The notes: a model not told the origin generated them from the letters alone. Positions 25,839 to 34,919 are shown, numbered from the stretch's first letter. The stretch is DNA of 40,049 bases from Alphaproteobacteria bacterium (GCA_025924715.1 JAICHV010000034.1:1-40049), one strand, 5' to 3'. Made by a program: numbers and translations.

Positions 25839-26468
25839 TCAGCTCATCAGCTTGCCGACAAATTCCGGCAAGCCCGATTGGCGGCCGCGTTTCATCCGCT
25901 CCGCCGCCAAAATGGTCTGGATCTTGACCAAGGTGTCGTCCAGATCGTCGTTGATCACCACATAGTCATATTCGGCCCAATGGCTGATCTCGTTATTGGC
26001 CTTGGCCATGCGCCGCTGCACCACCTCTTCGGCATCCTGGGCGCGGGCCCTGAGGCGGCGCTCCAGTTCGGCATGGCTGGGCGGCAGCACGAAAATGCTG
26101 ACCAGATCGTCGCCGGCCTGTTGGCGCAATTGCTGGGTGCCTTGCCAGTCGATGTCGAACAACACATCGCGGCCGCGCGCCAGGGCCAGCATCACCGGCT
26201 CTTTGGGCGTGCCGTAATGGTGACCGAAGACCAGGGCATGTTCCAGGAAGCCGCCGCCCTCCACCATGCCGGTGAACATAGAGGACGAGACGAAATGATA
26301 ATCCTTGCCGTCCTCTTCGCCCGCGCGCGGGCTGCGGGTGGTGACGGACACGCTCATGGTGATGGCGCCGTCGCCCTGCAGCAGCCGGCGCGACAACGTG
26401 GTCTTGCCCGCACCCGAAGGCGAGGACAGCACCAGCATCAAACCCCGGCGGGCGATTCCCTCAGCCAT
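25839..26468 (-). CDS. gmk: Guanylate kinase
   Basis: Gmk phosphorylates GMP to GDP with ATP. The 209-residue product has the P-loop LVLSSPSGAGKTTLSRRLL near the N-terminus, the GMP-binding region with SVTTRSPRAGEEDGKDYHFV, and FDIDWQGTQQLRQQ in the NMP-binding domain. The lid area shows RLRARAQDAEEVVQRRM. Its length is normal. It is the last gene of the fab-mltG-yicC run on this strand, 21 bases after yicC, and almost touches the convergent rsmA end, with no clear terminator in the 6-base gap. Confidence 0.96.
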   Translation of the reverse strand: MAEGIARRGLMLVLSSPSGAGKTTLSRRLLQGDGAITMSVSVTTRSPRAGEEDGKDYHFVSSSMFTGMVEGGGFLEHALVFGHHYGTPKEPVMLALARGRDVLFDIDWQGTQQLRQQAGDDLVSIFVLPPSHAELERRLRARAQDAEEVVQRRMAKANNEISHWAEYDYVVINDDLDDTLVKIQTILAAERMKRGRQSGLPEFVGKLMS

Positions 26469-26489
26469 GGCTTCTATTCGACGTGATTC

Positions 26490-27377
26490 TCATTCCACAT
26501 TCTGGGCTTGCTCGCGGAATTGGTCGATGACCGCTTTCAGCGCCAGTCCGATACGGGTCAGCGCGATGTCCGCCGATTTGGAGCATAGGGTATTGGCCTC
26601 GCGGTTGAATTCCTGGGCCAGAAAATCCAGCTTGCGGCCCACCGCCTCGCCGCTTTGGATCAGGGCGCGGGCTTCCTCGACATGGGCGCGCAGGCGGTCG
26701 AGCTCCTCGCGCACATCGGCCCGGGTCGCCAGCAGGGCCACTTCCTGGGCCAGGCGCTCCTCGGACAAAGCGACGGCGCCCAGCAGATCGCGCAATTGCG
26801 CCGCCAAGCGGTCGCGCAGCGCCGGCACCTGGGCATCCGCCAGGACCGCCGCCTCGCCGGTCAGTCGGGCGATATCGTCGACCTGCGCCAGCATCAGCGC
26901 CCCCAGTTTGTTGCCTTCAGTGGTGCGGGCCCGCACCAGCGAATCGAACACATGGGCCAGGCATTTGAGAACCGCGGCGTCGCGGTCGGCCCGCTTCAGC
27001 GGATCGGCCAGGACACTATCCTCCTGGACGATGACACCCTTGAGCGCCAGCAGCCCGTCGATCCGGGCGGGGGCGAGGCCCGTCTCCGCCGCCACTTCCC
27101 GCGCCAGGCGAACGGCGCTGGCCAAGGCGACGGGATCGACCCGCAGGCCCCGCGGCCCCTCCTGGCTTTCCACCGTCAGGGTTATTTGAAACGAGCCGCG
27201 GCGGAATCGCTCGGCCGCCAACAGGCGCGCCGGCGGCTCCAGCCCGTCGAAGCCGGGCGGGGTGCGCAGGCGAAGATCGAGACCTCGGCCATTGACGCTT
27301 TTGGCCTCCCAGCGGAAGCGCAGATCCTCATGGGCGCCCGCGCTTTCGGCAAAACCCGTCATACTGGCAAAAGCCAT
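26490..27377 (-). CDS. yicC: YicC family protein (endoribonuclease-type)
   Basis: This 295-residue protein belongs to the YicC family, members of which have been reported as RNases. The N-terminal part MAFASMTGFAESAG is the typical start (S-M-T-G-F). WEAKSVNGRGLDLRLRTP follows and the C-terminal DUF1732 part ends LDFLAQEFNREANTLCSKSADI, close to the usual FLxQExNREaNTxxSKs motif, with ALKAVIDQFREQAQNVE at the very end. The order mltG-yicC-gmk is common in Alphaproteobacteria. It starts 11 bases after the mltG stop. Confidence 0.93.
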   Translation of the reverse strand: MAFASMTGFAESAGAHEDLRFRWEAKSVNGRGLDLRLRTPPGFDGLEPPARLLAAERFRRGSFQITLTVESQEGPRGLRVDPVALASAVRLAREVAAETGLAPARIDGLLALKGVIVQEDSVLADPLKRADRDAAVLKCLAHVFDSLVRARTTEGNKLGALMLAQVDDIARLTGEAAVLADAQVPALRDRLAAQLRDLLGAVALSEERLAQEVALLATRADVREELDRLRAHVEEARALIQSGEAVGRKLDFLAQEFNREANTLCSKSADIALTRIGLALKAVIDQFREQAQNVE

Positions 27378-27388
27378 AAGGACCTCTC

Positions 27389-28480
27389 TTAGCGGCGGCG
27401 GCGGCGGCGTGGGACGGGTTTGGCCGCTTTGGGCAGGACGGGCGGGTCCACCGACGGCAGCGTATCGGGCGGCGCGACAAGGGCCGGCGAGATAGCGACC
27501 TCGCCAATGCCTTTGAGCCGCTCCTGGGCGCGATAGGCCACGACATTGCGCTCATGTTCGGCGATCGAGGACGAGAACACATGCCCGCCCTTGCCGGTGG
27601 CCACGAAATACAGGTCGTCGGTCTGTTCGGGATTGAGCACCGCTGCGAGAGCGTCCTTGCCGGGATTGCAGATCGGCCCCGGCGGCAAACCGTCGACCAC
27701 ATAGGTGTTGTACGGGGTCTCGCCGCTGATCTCGCTTTCGCGGATGCCCCGCCCCAAAGGATAGCCCTTGGTCAGGCCGTAGATGATGGTGGGATCGGAT
27801 TGCAGCTTCATGCCGGCTTTGAGGCGGTTGACGAAGACCGAGGCGATGTGGCGCCGCTCTTCCGGCAAGGCGGTTTCCTTTTCCACGATCGAGGCCAGGG
27901 TGACCGCCTGCTGCACGGTCTGGAACGGCAGGGCGGGGGCGCGGGTGGCCCAATGCTGGGCCAGATATTTCTGCTGCGCCTGCCGCATTTCCTCCAGGAT
28001 ATGGGCGCGGGTGGCGCCGCGGGTGAAGAGATAGGTTTCCGGCAGCAGGCTGCCTTCGGCCGGCACCGGACCGGGATCACCGATCAGGACGGGATCGGCT
28101 TTGACCAGCTTCCAGATCATGTCCGACGTCAGTCCCTCGGGCGCGGTCAGCTTGTGCTCGATCGAATGGCCGGACATCAGGATGGCGGCGATCGCGGCCA
28201 TGGAGCTGCGGCTTGGGATGGCATATTCGCCGGCTTTGAGCTTGTCGCTGAGGCGCCTCAGGCGCAGGTCGAATTCGAAGACCAGCGCGGACTCGATCAC
28301 CCGCGCGTCCTGCAATTGCTGGGCGATGGCATGGACCGGCGTGCGCGGCTTGATCAGCACCACGGTCTCAGATGCGCTGGCGGCGGCCGGACCGGGCTGG
28401 TCCCAGAGGCTGCTGGCCCAGAAACCCACACCCGCGCCGATGATCCCCAGCACGATCAGCAGCGCCAGCAGCCGCCTCAT
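27389..28480 (-). CDS. mltG: Endolytic murein transglycosylase MltG
   Basis: MltG cuts nascent glycan strands in the periplasm and is thought to set their length. The 363-residue product has a single N-terminal membrane helix (LLALLIVLGIIGAGVGFWAS), a LysM-like subdomain containing TVVLIKPRTPVHAIAQQL and LTAPEGLTSDMIWKLV, and the YceG catalytic domain. The catalytic Glu is about residue 200 in ASIVEKETALPEE, followed by FVNRLKAGMKLQSDPTIIYG. The C-terminus ends in a proline- and arginine-rich tail. It starts one base after the fabF stop, so the two are coupled. Confidence 0.95.
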   Translation of the reverse strand: MRRLLALLIVLGIIGAGVGFWASSLWDQPGPAAASASETVVLIKPRTPVHAIAQQLQDARVIESALVFEFDLRLRRLSDKLKAGEYAIPSRSSMAAIAAILMSGHSIEHKLTAPEGLTSDMIWKLVKADPVLIGDPGPVPAEGSLLPETYLFTRGATRAHILEEMRQAQQKYLAQHWATRAPALPFQTVQQAVTLASIVEKETALPEERRHIASVFVNRLKAGMKLQSDPTIIYGLTKGYPLGRGIRESEISGETPYNTYVVDGLPPGPICNPGKDALAAVLNPEQTDDLYFVATGKGGHVFSSSIAEHERNVVAYRAQERLKGIGEVAISPALVAPPDTLPSVDPPVLPKAAKPVPRRRRRR

Positions 28481-28481
28481 C

Positions 28482-29738
28482 TCAGACCTTGGTCAGGATC
28501 AGCGCGGCATTGGTGCCGCCAAAGCCGAAGGAATTGGACATCGCGACATCGACTTTGCGCTTTTGCGCCTTGAGCGGCACCAGATCGATCTGGGTGGTGA
28601 CGTCGGGATTTTCCAGATTGAGCGTGGGCGGTACCACGCCATCGCGCATCGCCAAAAGGCAGAAGATCGCTTCGACCGCCCCAGCAGCGCCCAGCAAATG
28701 CCCGATGGAGGATTTGGTCGAGGACATGGCGGTCTTCGAAGCCGCATTGCCCAGCAGCCTTTCGACGGCGCCCAATTCGATTCCGTCAGCCATGGTCGAG
28801 GTGCCATGGGCGTTGATGTAATCGATGTCGGATGGCGCCACGCCGGCACGTTTGAGCGCCATCTGCATGGCGCGCAGGCCCCCATTGCCGTCTTCGGATG
28901 GGGCGGTGATGTGATAGGCATCACCCGACAGGCCATAGCCTTTCACTTCGCCGTAAATCTTGGCGCCCCGGGCCTTGGCGTGTTCGAGTTCTTCCAGCAG
29001 CACCACGCCGGAGCCCTCGCCCATCACGAAGCCGTCGCGGTCCTTGTCGTATGGACGCGAGGCCTTTTCCGGGGTGTCGTTGAAAGCGGTGGAAAGGGCA
29101 CGACAGGCATTGAAGCCGGCAATGCCGATCCGGCAGATCGCCGCTTCCGCCCCGCCGGCCAGCATCACATCGGCGTCGTCCAGCGCGATCAGCCTTGCGG
29201 CATCGCCGATGGCATGGGCGCCGGTGGCACAGGCCGTCACCACCGAATGGTTCGGACCTCTATAGCCATGTTCGATCGAGGCATAGCCGGAGACCAGGTT
29301 GATCAGCCGCCCGGGAATAAAGAAAGGCGACAGCCGGCGCGGGCCTTTTTGTTCGATCAGCAAGGCGCCCTCGGCGATACCCTGCAAGCCCCCGATCCCC
29401 GACCCGATCAGGACGCCGCTGCGGTCGCGGTCCTCCTCGGTCTGGGGCACCCAACCGGAATCGATCACCGCCTGTTTGGCGGCGGCGAGGCCGAAGATGA
29501 TGAACTCATCCATCCGCCTCTGTTCCTTGGGATCGATCCATTGATCAGGATTGAAGGTCCCGTCGCCGCCATTGCCATAGGGCACCTGGCAGGCGATCCG
29601 GGTCGCCAGATCGTCCGTTCGGAATTTCTCGATGGCGCTGGCGCCGGATTTCCCGGCAAGCAGCGCGGCCCAGCTTTCTTCCACGCCGCAGGCAAGCGGC
29701 GTGACCAAGCCAAGACCGGTGACAACGACCCGGCGCAT
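28482..29738 (-). CDS. fabF: 3-oxoacyl-ACP synthase II
   Basis: FabF condenses malonyl-ACP with a growing acyl-ACP in fatty-acid elongation. The 418-residue product starts MRRVVVTGLGLVTPLACGV. The catalytic Cys170 lies in VVTACATGAHA. The two histidines appear in NAHGTSTMADG and KSSIGHLLGAAGAVEA. The C-terminal NSFGFGGTNAALIL is typical. Spacing to acpP (9 bases) and mltG (1 base) shows a tight operon. The sequence is intact and of normal length. Confidence 0.97.
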   Translation of the reverse strand: MRRVVVTGLGLVTPLACGVEESWAALLAGKSGASAIEKFRTDDLATRIACQVPYGNGGDGTFNPDQWIDPKEQRRMDEFIIFGLAAAKQAVIDSGWVPQTEEDRDRSGVLIGSGIGGLQGIAEGALLIEQKGPRRLSPFFIPGRLINLVSGYASIEHGYRGPNHSVVTACATGAHAIGDAARLIALDDADVMLAGGAEAAICRIGIAGFNACRALSTAFNDTPEKASRPYDKDRDGFVMGEGSGVVLLEELEHAKARGAKIYGEVKGYGLSGDAYHITAPSEDGNGGLRAMQMALKRAGVAPSDIDYINAHGTSTMADGIELGAVERLLGNAASKTAMSSTKSSIGHLLGAAGAVEAIFCLLAMRDGVVPPTLNLENPDVTTQIDLVPLKAQKRKVDVAMSNSFGFGGTNAALILTKV

Positions 29739-29747
29739 GCCTTTCGA

Positions 29748-29984
29748 TCAGGCGTTGGCTTTGTCGATATACTTGACCGCGTCGCCGACGGTCACGATGG
29801 ATTCCGCCGCGTCGTCCGGGATTTCGATACCGAATTCCTCTTCGAACGCCATGACCAGTTCGACGGTGTCGAGACTGTCGGCGCCCAGATCCTCGATGAA
29901 AGACGCAGTGTCCGTGACCTTGTCGGCATCGACGTTCAAATGCTCGACGACGATCTTCTTCACGCGCTCGGCAGTATCGCTCAT
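29748..29984 (-). CDS. acpP: Acyl carrier protein
   Basis: AcpP carries growing acyl chains on a 4'-phosphopantetheine arm. The 78-residue product from the ATG at 29984 is the standard size. The modified Ser37 is in [20 protein letters not shown]. The protein is strongly acidic. A ribosome site (AGGAGAGG) lies about 12 bases upstream. A reading from 30011 would add nine unrelated residues. About 150 bases with low GC lie between it and fabG, probably holding an extra promoter, as high ACP levels would require; I could not place the boxes confidently. Confidence 0.97.
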   Translation of the reverse strand: MSDTAERVKKIVVEHLNVDADKVTDTASFIEDLGADSLDTVELVMAFEEEFGIEIPDDAAESIVTVGDAVKYIDKANA

Positions 29985-30135
29985 AGACTGTAAGCCTCTC
30001 CTAGATTTCACGCCCGGCGGTGGGGATCAGGCCGGGTCCCAATAAGCCATAACGATTCAGGTGCTTGGTGGGACGCGGTTCGTAACATAATCGCTAAGCG
30101 CCCGCCACTTTTGGTTTAAGACATTGAAACTATTG

Positions 30136-30891
30136 TTAAATCATCGCCATCCCGCCATTGATATGCAGGGTTTGTCCGGTGAGATAAGCCGCTTCGTTCG
30201 AGGCCAGATAGACCACCGCGGCGGCGATTTCATCGGGCAGACCCATGCGGCCGGCGGGGATGCGGGCCGAGATCAGCTCTTTTTGCTGGTCGGTGAGAAC
30301 TTCGGTCATGGCGGTCTGGATGAAGCCGGGGGCGATGGCATTAACGGTGATATTGCGGCTGGCGACTTCGGCGGCCAGCGACTTGCTCATCCCGACCAGC
30401 CCGGCCTTGGCGGCGGCATAATTGCCCTGGCCGGGATTGCCGGTGGCGCCCACCACCGAGGTGATCTGCACGATGCGGCCCCAGCGCTTTTTCATCATCC
30501 CACGCAGCACGGCGCGCGACAGGCGGAATGCGGCGGTGAGGTTGACGGCCAGAACCTGGTCCCATTCCTCGTCCTTCATCCGCATGAAAAGATTGTCGCG
30601 GGTGATGCCGGCATTGTTGACCAGAATGTCGATGGGCGCGGCGGCGGCGGTTTCGGCCGCCTTGGGCAAAGCTTCGACGGACGCGATGTCGGAGAGATTG
30701 CAGGCCGCGGTGTAGGCACGCCCACTTCCATTTAAAGAGCCGAGCTCACCCGCCAATTTCTCCAACGCCTCGACCTTGGTGCCCGAAAGCACGACGGTGG
30801 CGCCCTGCCCGTGCAGTGCCTTGGCGATGGCGCCGCCGATGCCGCCGGAGGCGCCCGTCACCAGCGCGACTTTACCCGTAAGATCAAACAT
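30136..30891 (-). CDS. fabG: 3-oxoacyl-ACP reductase
   Basis: FabG reduces beta-ketoacyl-ACP with NADPH in fatty-acid synthesis. The 251-residue product from the ATG at 30891 shows ALVTGASGGIGGAIA (residues 9-23), VNNAGITRDN (91-100) with the Thr-Arg-Asp of true FabG, and the triad Ser145, Tyr158 and Lys162 (ITSVVG and NYAAAKAG). The C-terminal INGGMAMI is the usual end. The ATG overlaps the fabD stop by one base (TGATG). Context with fabD, acpP and fabF settles the specific call among SDRs. Confidence 0.96.
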   Translation of the reverse strand: MFDLTGKVALVTGASGGIGGAIAKALHGQGATVVLSGTKVEALEKLAGELGSLNGSGRAYTAACNLSDIASVEALPKAAETAAAAPIDILVNNAGITRDNLFMRMKDEEWDQVLAVNLTAAFRLSRAVLRGMMKKRWGRIVQITSVVGATGNPGQGNYAAAKAGLVGMSKSLAAEVASRNITVNAIAPGFIQTAMTEVLTDQQKELISARIPAGRMGLPDEIAAAVVYLASNEAAYLTGQTLHINGGMAMI

Positions 30892-31835
30892 CAGAGCACC
30901 TTCGCAAAAGTTTCGATGTCGGTGGGCGTGTCCAGCGTGATGGTCTGCAAATCCTTGTCGATGCGCTTGACCATGCCGGTCAGCACCTTGTTGCCGCCGC
31001 ACTCGACCGTCGTTTCCACGCCCAGCGACTTGAGCGCCAAGATGCTTTCACGCCAACGCACCCGGCCGGTGACCTGTTCCACCAGCAAACGGCGAATAGT
31101 CTCAGGCTCGGCGGTCTCCGTGGCCGTGACATTGGCCAGCACCGGCACCGAGAGCGGGCGGATCGTCACTTTGGCAAGGGCCTCAGCCATCGCATCGGCG
31201 GCGGGCTGCATCAGGGGACAATGAAACGGGGCGGACACCGACAACGGCAAAGCCCGCTTGATGCCCTTTGCCTTGGCGATCTCGGGGGCGCGGGCGATGG
31301 CATCCTTGCTGCCGGAAATCACCACCTGGCCCGGCGCATTGTCATTGGCGACGACACAAACCCCGCCCCCACTTGCCGCTTCCTGGGCGACGGCTTCGGC
31401 TTGGTCGATCTCGGCCCCGATCAGCGCCACCATCCCGCCCTCGCCCACTGGCACGGCGCTTTGCATCGCCTGGCCGCGGATTTTGAGCAGGCGCGCGGTA
31501 TCGGCCAAAGTGAAAGCGCCGGCGGCGCAAAGCGCGGAATATTCGCCCAGCGAATGACCGGCCACCAGCCGCGCATGTTTGGCGAGGTCGAGGCCGCCTT
31601 CTTTTTTCAACACCGCGATCACGGCCAGCGACGCCGCCATGATCGCGGGCTGCGCATTCTCGGTCAGAAGCAGATCGCTTTGCGGCCCTTCCCACATGAT
31701 GCGGGAGAGGTTTTGCGACAGCGCCTCATCGACTTCCTGGAACACCTCGCGCGCCGGGGCGAAGGCATCGGCCAGCGCCTTGCCCATGCCGACTGCCTGG
31801 CTGCCTTGTCCGGGGAACAGGAATGCGCGAGTCAT
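30891..31835 (-). CDS. fabD: Malonyl-CoA:ACP transacylase
   Basis: FabD loads malonyl groups onto ACP. The 314-residue product starts MTRAFLFPGQGSQAVGMG. The nucleophile Ser95 lies in AGHSLGEYSAL and the active-site His205 in SAPFHCPLM. QVVISG in the middle is also typical. Length is normal. It is the first of the fab genes on this strand; its start is 15 bases after the GNAT gene stop, so it may be read from a promoter further upstream as well as from its own. Confidence 0.97.
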   Translation of the reverse strand: MTRAFLFPGQGSQAVGMGKALADAFAPAREVFQEVDEALSQNLSRIMWEGPQSDLLLTENAQPAIMAASLAVIAVLKKEGGLDLAKHARLVAGHSLGEYSALCAAGAFTLADTARLLKIRGQAMQSAVPVGEGGMVALIGAEIDQAEAVAQEAASGGGVCVVANDNAPGQVVISGSKDAIARAPEIAKAKGIKRALPLSVSAPFHCPLMQPAADAMAEALAKVTIRPLSVPVLANVTATETAEPETIRRLLVEQVTGRVRWRESILALKSLGVETTVECGGNKVLTGMVKRIDKDLQTITLDTPTDIETFAKVL

Positions 31836-31850
31836 CGTCTGGGAGACAAA

Positions 31851-32288
31851 TCAACTGCGCTCTTGCGAGTCAAGCGGGGTGGATTTCCCCATGCTGACGC
31901 GGTCTTCCATCTCATAACCGAGCCGCCGATAGAACCCGGCAACCGCTTCATTGCCCCCGCGAATTTGCAGATTGATCTTTTGGCAGCCCATCGCCAGAAG
32001 TCGCCGTTCGGCCTCGCGGACCAGCGCCGCGCCGACACCATGGCGGCGATGGTCCTCGAGCACGGCGACGCGGTTCAGCCAGCCGCGGTAACCGTCAAAG
32101 CCGGCCATCAGGGAACCGACCACCCTGCCCTCTTCAAGCGCAACCAGGAAAAGTTCTGGCTGCACCTTCAGTTTGGTTGGGATCGTCGCCGCGGCGGCGT
32201 TGCGCGCCGCATCATGCGGAAAGGCTTGCTTCCAAAGCAGCTCGACGCCCTGAAAATGTTGGGGAGCATAGGCTGCGATTTCAACCAC
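31851..32288 (-). CDS. GNAT family N-acetyltransferase
   Basis: This 145-residue protein has the GNAT fold: a hydrophobic strand with PELFLVALEEGRVVGSLMAG, then LNRVAVLEDHRRHGVGAALV containing the acetyl-CoA loop RRHGVGAA (residues 81-88), and the late motif AVAGFYRRLGYE. Such enzymes acetylate amines of small molecules or proteins; the substrate is not inferable. It stands between DedA and fabD on the same strand with short gaps. It may be an acetyltransferase of the YpeA type. Confidence 0.85.
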   Translation of the reverse strand: MVEIAAYAPQHFQGVELLWKQAFPHDAARNAAAATIPTKLKVQPELFLVALEEGRVVGSLMAGFDGYRGWLNRVAVLEDHRRHGVGAALVREAERRLLAMGCQKINLQIRGGNEAVAGFYRRLGYEMEDRVSMGKSTPLDSQERS

Positions 32289-32330
32289 GCTTTTGTCCCT
32301 AAAAAAATGAACGGCCGATCCGTTGGAAAT

Positions 32331-32927
32331 CTATTTTGAAAAAGAGGCAATTAAGCGCCAGAGATACCAGCAAAGGAGGGGCCCTACCGTGATTAGCGTG
32401 AGCGGTCCGATTATCCGTTCTATTTCTGGGTATCGGGAGCCCAATGCCCACCCCGAATAGGCAAGCGCCCCCGTCCAAATAGATGTGCCCAAAGTGGACC
32501 AGGCGAGATATGGCCATAATCGCATCCGCAATAGACCAGCCGGAACAGACACAAATGTCCTGATGGCCGGTAATATCCGCCCCGCAAAAACGAAAGCAGC
32601 ACCATGTCGTGTAAAATATCGCTGGGCTCGCTCGATTTCTGTCCAATCGGCGGTTAGCCAACGGCCATGCCGCTCTACCAATCGCCGGAAGCGATCTTCC
32701 CCAAATCGCCGCGCCAGAGCGTACCAAACAAAATTTCCAACCATGGATCCCAACGTGCCGGCCGCTACCACACCAGGAAAATTCATTGCGCCCTGTTGCG
32801 CCTGAAGGCCGGCAAGAGGAATGATCACTTCGGACGGCAATGGCGGAAAAATGGTCTCGCCGAATGTGAGCAACGTCACGCCTGCGTAGCCGAAATGCTC
32901 CATCACCCATTTGATGAAATCAGCCAT
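32331..32927 (-). CDS. DedA family membrane protein
   Basis: This 198-residue integral membrane protein belongs to the DedA/SNARE-associated family, for which lipid scrambling or flipping of the undecaprenyl phosphate type has been reported. The family motif FGETIFPPLPSEVIIPLAG is near residues 22-40. The conserved arginine and glycine region RYFTRHGAAFVFAGRILPAIRTFVSVPAG follows (in parts). Three to four further hydrophobic helices are seen. The gene looks less GC-rich than its neighbours. It starts 38 bases after the GlcG/HbpS-like gene. Confidence 0.88.
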   Translation of the reverse strand: MADFIKWVMEHFGYAGVTLLTFGETIFPPLPSEVIIPLAGLQAQQGAMNFPGVVAAGTLGSMVGNFVWYALARRFGEDRFRRLVERHGRWLTADWTEIERAQRYFTRHGAAFVFAGRILPAIRTFVSVPAGLLRMRLWPYLAWSTLGTSIWTGALAYSGWALGSRYPEIERIIGPLTLITVGPLLCWYLWRLIASFSK

Positions 32928-32965
32928 TTGGCCCGCTGCAGCTCATGCCGTCACGATTGCGGCGG

Positions 32966-33481
32966 TTAAAGCCGCCCTTTGATCTTATCCAGCCCCACTT
33001 GGGCGCAGGCTTCGTCGGCGGGAGCCCCAGTGGGTCCTGAAACCGAGATCGCGCCGATCATGTCATTGCCGCGCTTGATGGGTAGTGCGCCTGCGAAAGT
33101 GATCAGGTTCGCATCGCCTTCGATCGGCGGCGCGCCGCGCCCTTGCGGTCCCGCCTGCTTGCCGAAATCGCCCGACGACATGTTTTTCTTGAGCACGGTA
33201 TAGGCTTTGCGGCGGGCGAATTCGACAAATTGGGGGCGCGCGCCATCGGCCACCAGCATCGCCTTGATATTGTAGTTGAGATCGACGACCTCGACCACCG
33301 CCAGGGAATTGGCCGCCTTGCAACTGTCGAGCGCGGCCTGAACCGCTTCCAGCGCCAGCGCCAGCGGAATGGATTTTTCCGGGGGCAATACTTGTTGTTG
33401 CGGCGGCGGCGCAGGGGTTTGCGCCAAGGCGGGCAGTGCTGTTCCCATCGCCAAAAGCGCTCCCATCATTTTGCGATACAT
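32966..33481 (-). CDS. Secreted GlcG/HbpS-like protein
   Basis: This 171-residue protein has a signal peptide from the ATG at 33481 (MYRKMMGALLAMGTALPALA, cleavage before QTP). A proline and glutamine-rich linker follows, then a GlcG/HbpS domain: LALALEAVQAALDSCKAA, VVDLNYNIKAMLVADGA, ARRKAYTVLKKN, and the late ALPIKRGNDMIGAISVSG. HbpS of Streptomyces binds haem, but many relatives have unknown ligands. The upstream reading to 33517 adds only non-signal residues. It lies 48 bases after the MFS gene. Confidence 0.85.
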   Translation of the reverse strand: MYRKMMGALLAMGTALPALAQTPAPPPQQQVLPPEKSIPLALALEAVQAALDSCKAANSLAVVEVVDLNYNIKAMLVADGARPQFVEFARRKAYTVLKKNMSSGDFGKQAGPQGRGAPPIEGDANLITFAGALPIKRGNDMIGAISVSGPTGAPADEACAQVGLDKIKGRL

Positions 33482-33529
33482 CTTGCTCTCCCTAATTTGC
33501 CCGCGCCTTGTTAGCACGAGGCCGGTCTA

Positions 33530-34795
33530 TCAATAAGCGCGGCGGAAAAACGCCCGCCCGATCAGGATCACCGTAACCGCGGCCAGAGTCTCCATCCCCG
33601 CCAGCACTTCCAGGCCCAGCGAATAATCGCCGGTGAGCTGCTTCAGCCAGCCCATCAGATAGGGCCCGAAAAACCCGCCCAGATTGGCGAAAGAATTCAG
33701 CAGCGCCAATCCGCCCGCCGCCGCCAGGCCCCGCAGAATGGCGGTCGGCAACGTCCAAAACACAGCCAAGGCGGCATAGATGCCGATCGAGGCCAGGCAG
33801 AACGACCCGATAACCAGCGCCGGGCTGTGGAATAGCGCCGCCCCCAGCAATCCCAGCGCCGCCGCCAGGGCGGAGCCGGCGATATGGAACACCCGCTCGC
33901 CCCGTTTGTCGCTGGACAATCCCACCAACACCATCCCGGCCATGGCCAGCGCATAGGGCAGCACGACCAGGAAGCCGGTTTCCAGATTGGAAAAACCCAG
34001 GCCCTTGATGATCTGCGGCATCCACAAGCCCAGGCCATACAGACCGATGACGATGGAAAAATCCGGAATGATGAAAATCCAGATCCGCTTGTCGGCCAGC
34101 ATCTGGAAAAAGCCGTGCAGCGCACCGGGCGGTTCTGCCGCCAGCCGCGCCTGCAAAATCTCTTTCTCCGGCGCGCTCAGCCAGGATGCCGTGGCGGGGC
34201 GGTCCGGCAACAGCCACAGCACCAGGGTCCCCAGCAGCACCGATGGCACCCCTTCCAGCAGCAACAGCCATTGCCAGCCATGCAGCGCGCCTTCAAAGCC
34301 CAAGAGCCAGCCGGAGATCGGCGCCCCGATCACACTGGCCAGCGGCACCGCCGCCAGAAACAAGGCAATGAACCGGGCTCGCGTCGCCTGGGGAAACCAA
34401 TAGGTCATATAAAGGATCATGCCGGGATAAAGCCCGGCCTCGGCCGCGCCCAATAAAAAGCGCAAGACATAAAACGAGAGCGGCCCCTGCACGAAGGCGC
34501 AGGCCATCGACAGTAAGCCCCAGGTCACCATGATGCGGCACATCCAGGCGCGGGCGCCGACTTTCTCCAGCATCAGGTTGGAGGGCACCTCGAACAGGAA
34601 ATAGCCCAGGAAGAAGATGCCGGAGCCCAGGCCGAACACCGTGTCGCTGAAGCCCAGATCGTGATTCATCGTCAGGGCGGCGAAACTGATATTCACCCGG
34701 TCCAGAAAGCTGACGACATACATCAGCCCCATCACGGGGATCAGGCGCCAGGCGGCGCGCGCCAGGATGCGCTCGGACGGATCGGCCAGGTTCAC
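33530..34795 (-). CDS. MFS transporter, anion:cation symporter type
   Basis: This 421-residue protein has about 12 hydrophobic helices. The N-terminal region LIPVMGLMYVVSFLDRVNIS and GLGSGIFFLGYFLFEVPSN match the ACS branch of the major facilitator family, which moves organic anions such as tartrate, phthalate or hexuronates, driven by an ion gradient. GAAEAGLYPGMILYMTYWFP is another typical segment. The actual substrate is unknown, and no catabolic enzymes stand nearby. It is divergent from rpsF across about 265 bases and heads the minus-strand group with the GlcG-like, DedA and GNAT genes. Confidence 0.87.
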   Translation of the reverse strand: MNLADPSERILARAAWRLIPVMGLMYVVSFLDRVNISFAALTMNHDLGFSDTVFGLGSGIFFLGYFLFEVPSNLMLEKVGARAWMCRIMVTWGLLSMACAFVQGPLSFYVLRFLLGAAEAGLYPGMILYMTYWFPQATRARFIALFLAAVPLASVIGAPISGWLLGFEGALHGWQWLLLLEGVPSVLLGTLVLWLLPDRPATASWLSAPEKEILQARLAAEPPGALHGFFQMLADKRIWIFIIPDFSIVIGLYGLGLWMPQIIKGLGFSNLETGFLVVLPYALAMAGMVLVGLSSDKRGERVFHIAGSALAAALGLLGAALFHSPALVIGSFCLASIGIYAALAVFWTLPTAILRGLAAAGGLALLNSFANLGGFFGPYLMGWLKQLTGDYSLGLEVLAGMETLAAVTVILIGRAFFRRAY

Positions 34796-34884
34796 GGATC
34801 ACCCCCCACAAGCCGCAATCCTAGCCGATTCAGGGCGCAAAGCCCCCTTTTTTGCCGGTTTTGCCGTAAATTCCGGCTTTTGGC

Positions 34885-34913
34885 TTGTCGGGGCCCGACC
34901 TTTCCCCTATATC
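34885..34913 (+). promoter_or_regulatory. Promoter of rpsF-rpsR-rplI
   Basis: TTGTCG (34885-34890) and TATATC (34908-34913) are exactly 17 bases apart and match housekeeping -35 and -10 boxes. The predicted start near 34920 would give a leader of about 140 bases before rpsF. This is one of the best promoter matches in the window. Confidence 0.65.
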
Positions 34914-34919
34914 GCCCGC

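Noticed and set aside
28101..29993. 630-codon plus-strand frame
   Set aside because: It is antisense to mltG, fabF and acpP, all well identified.
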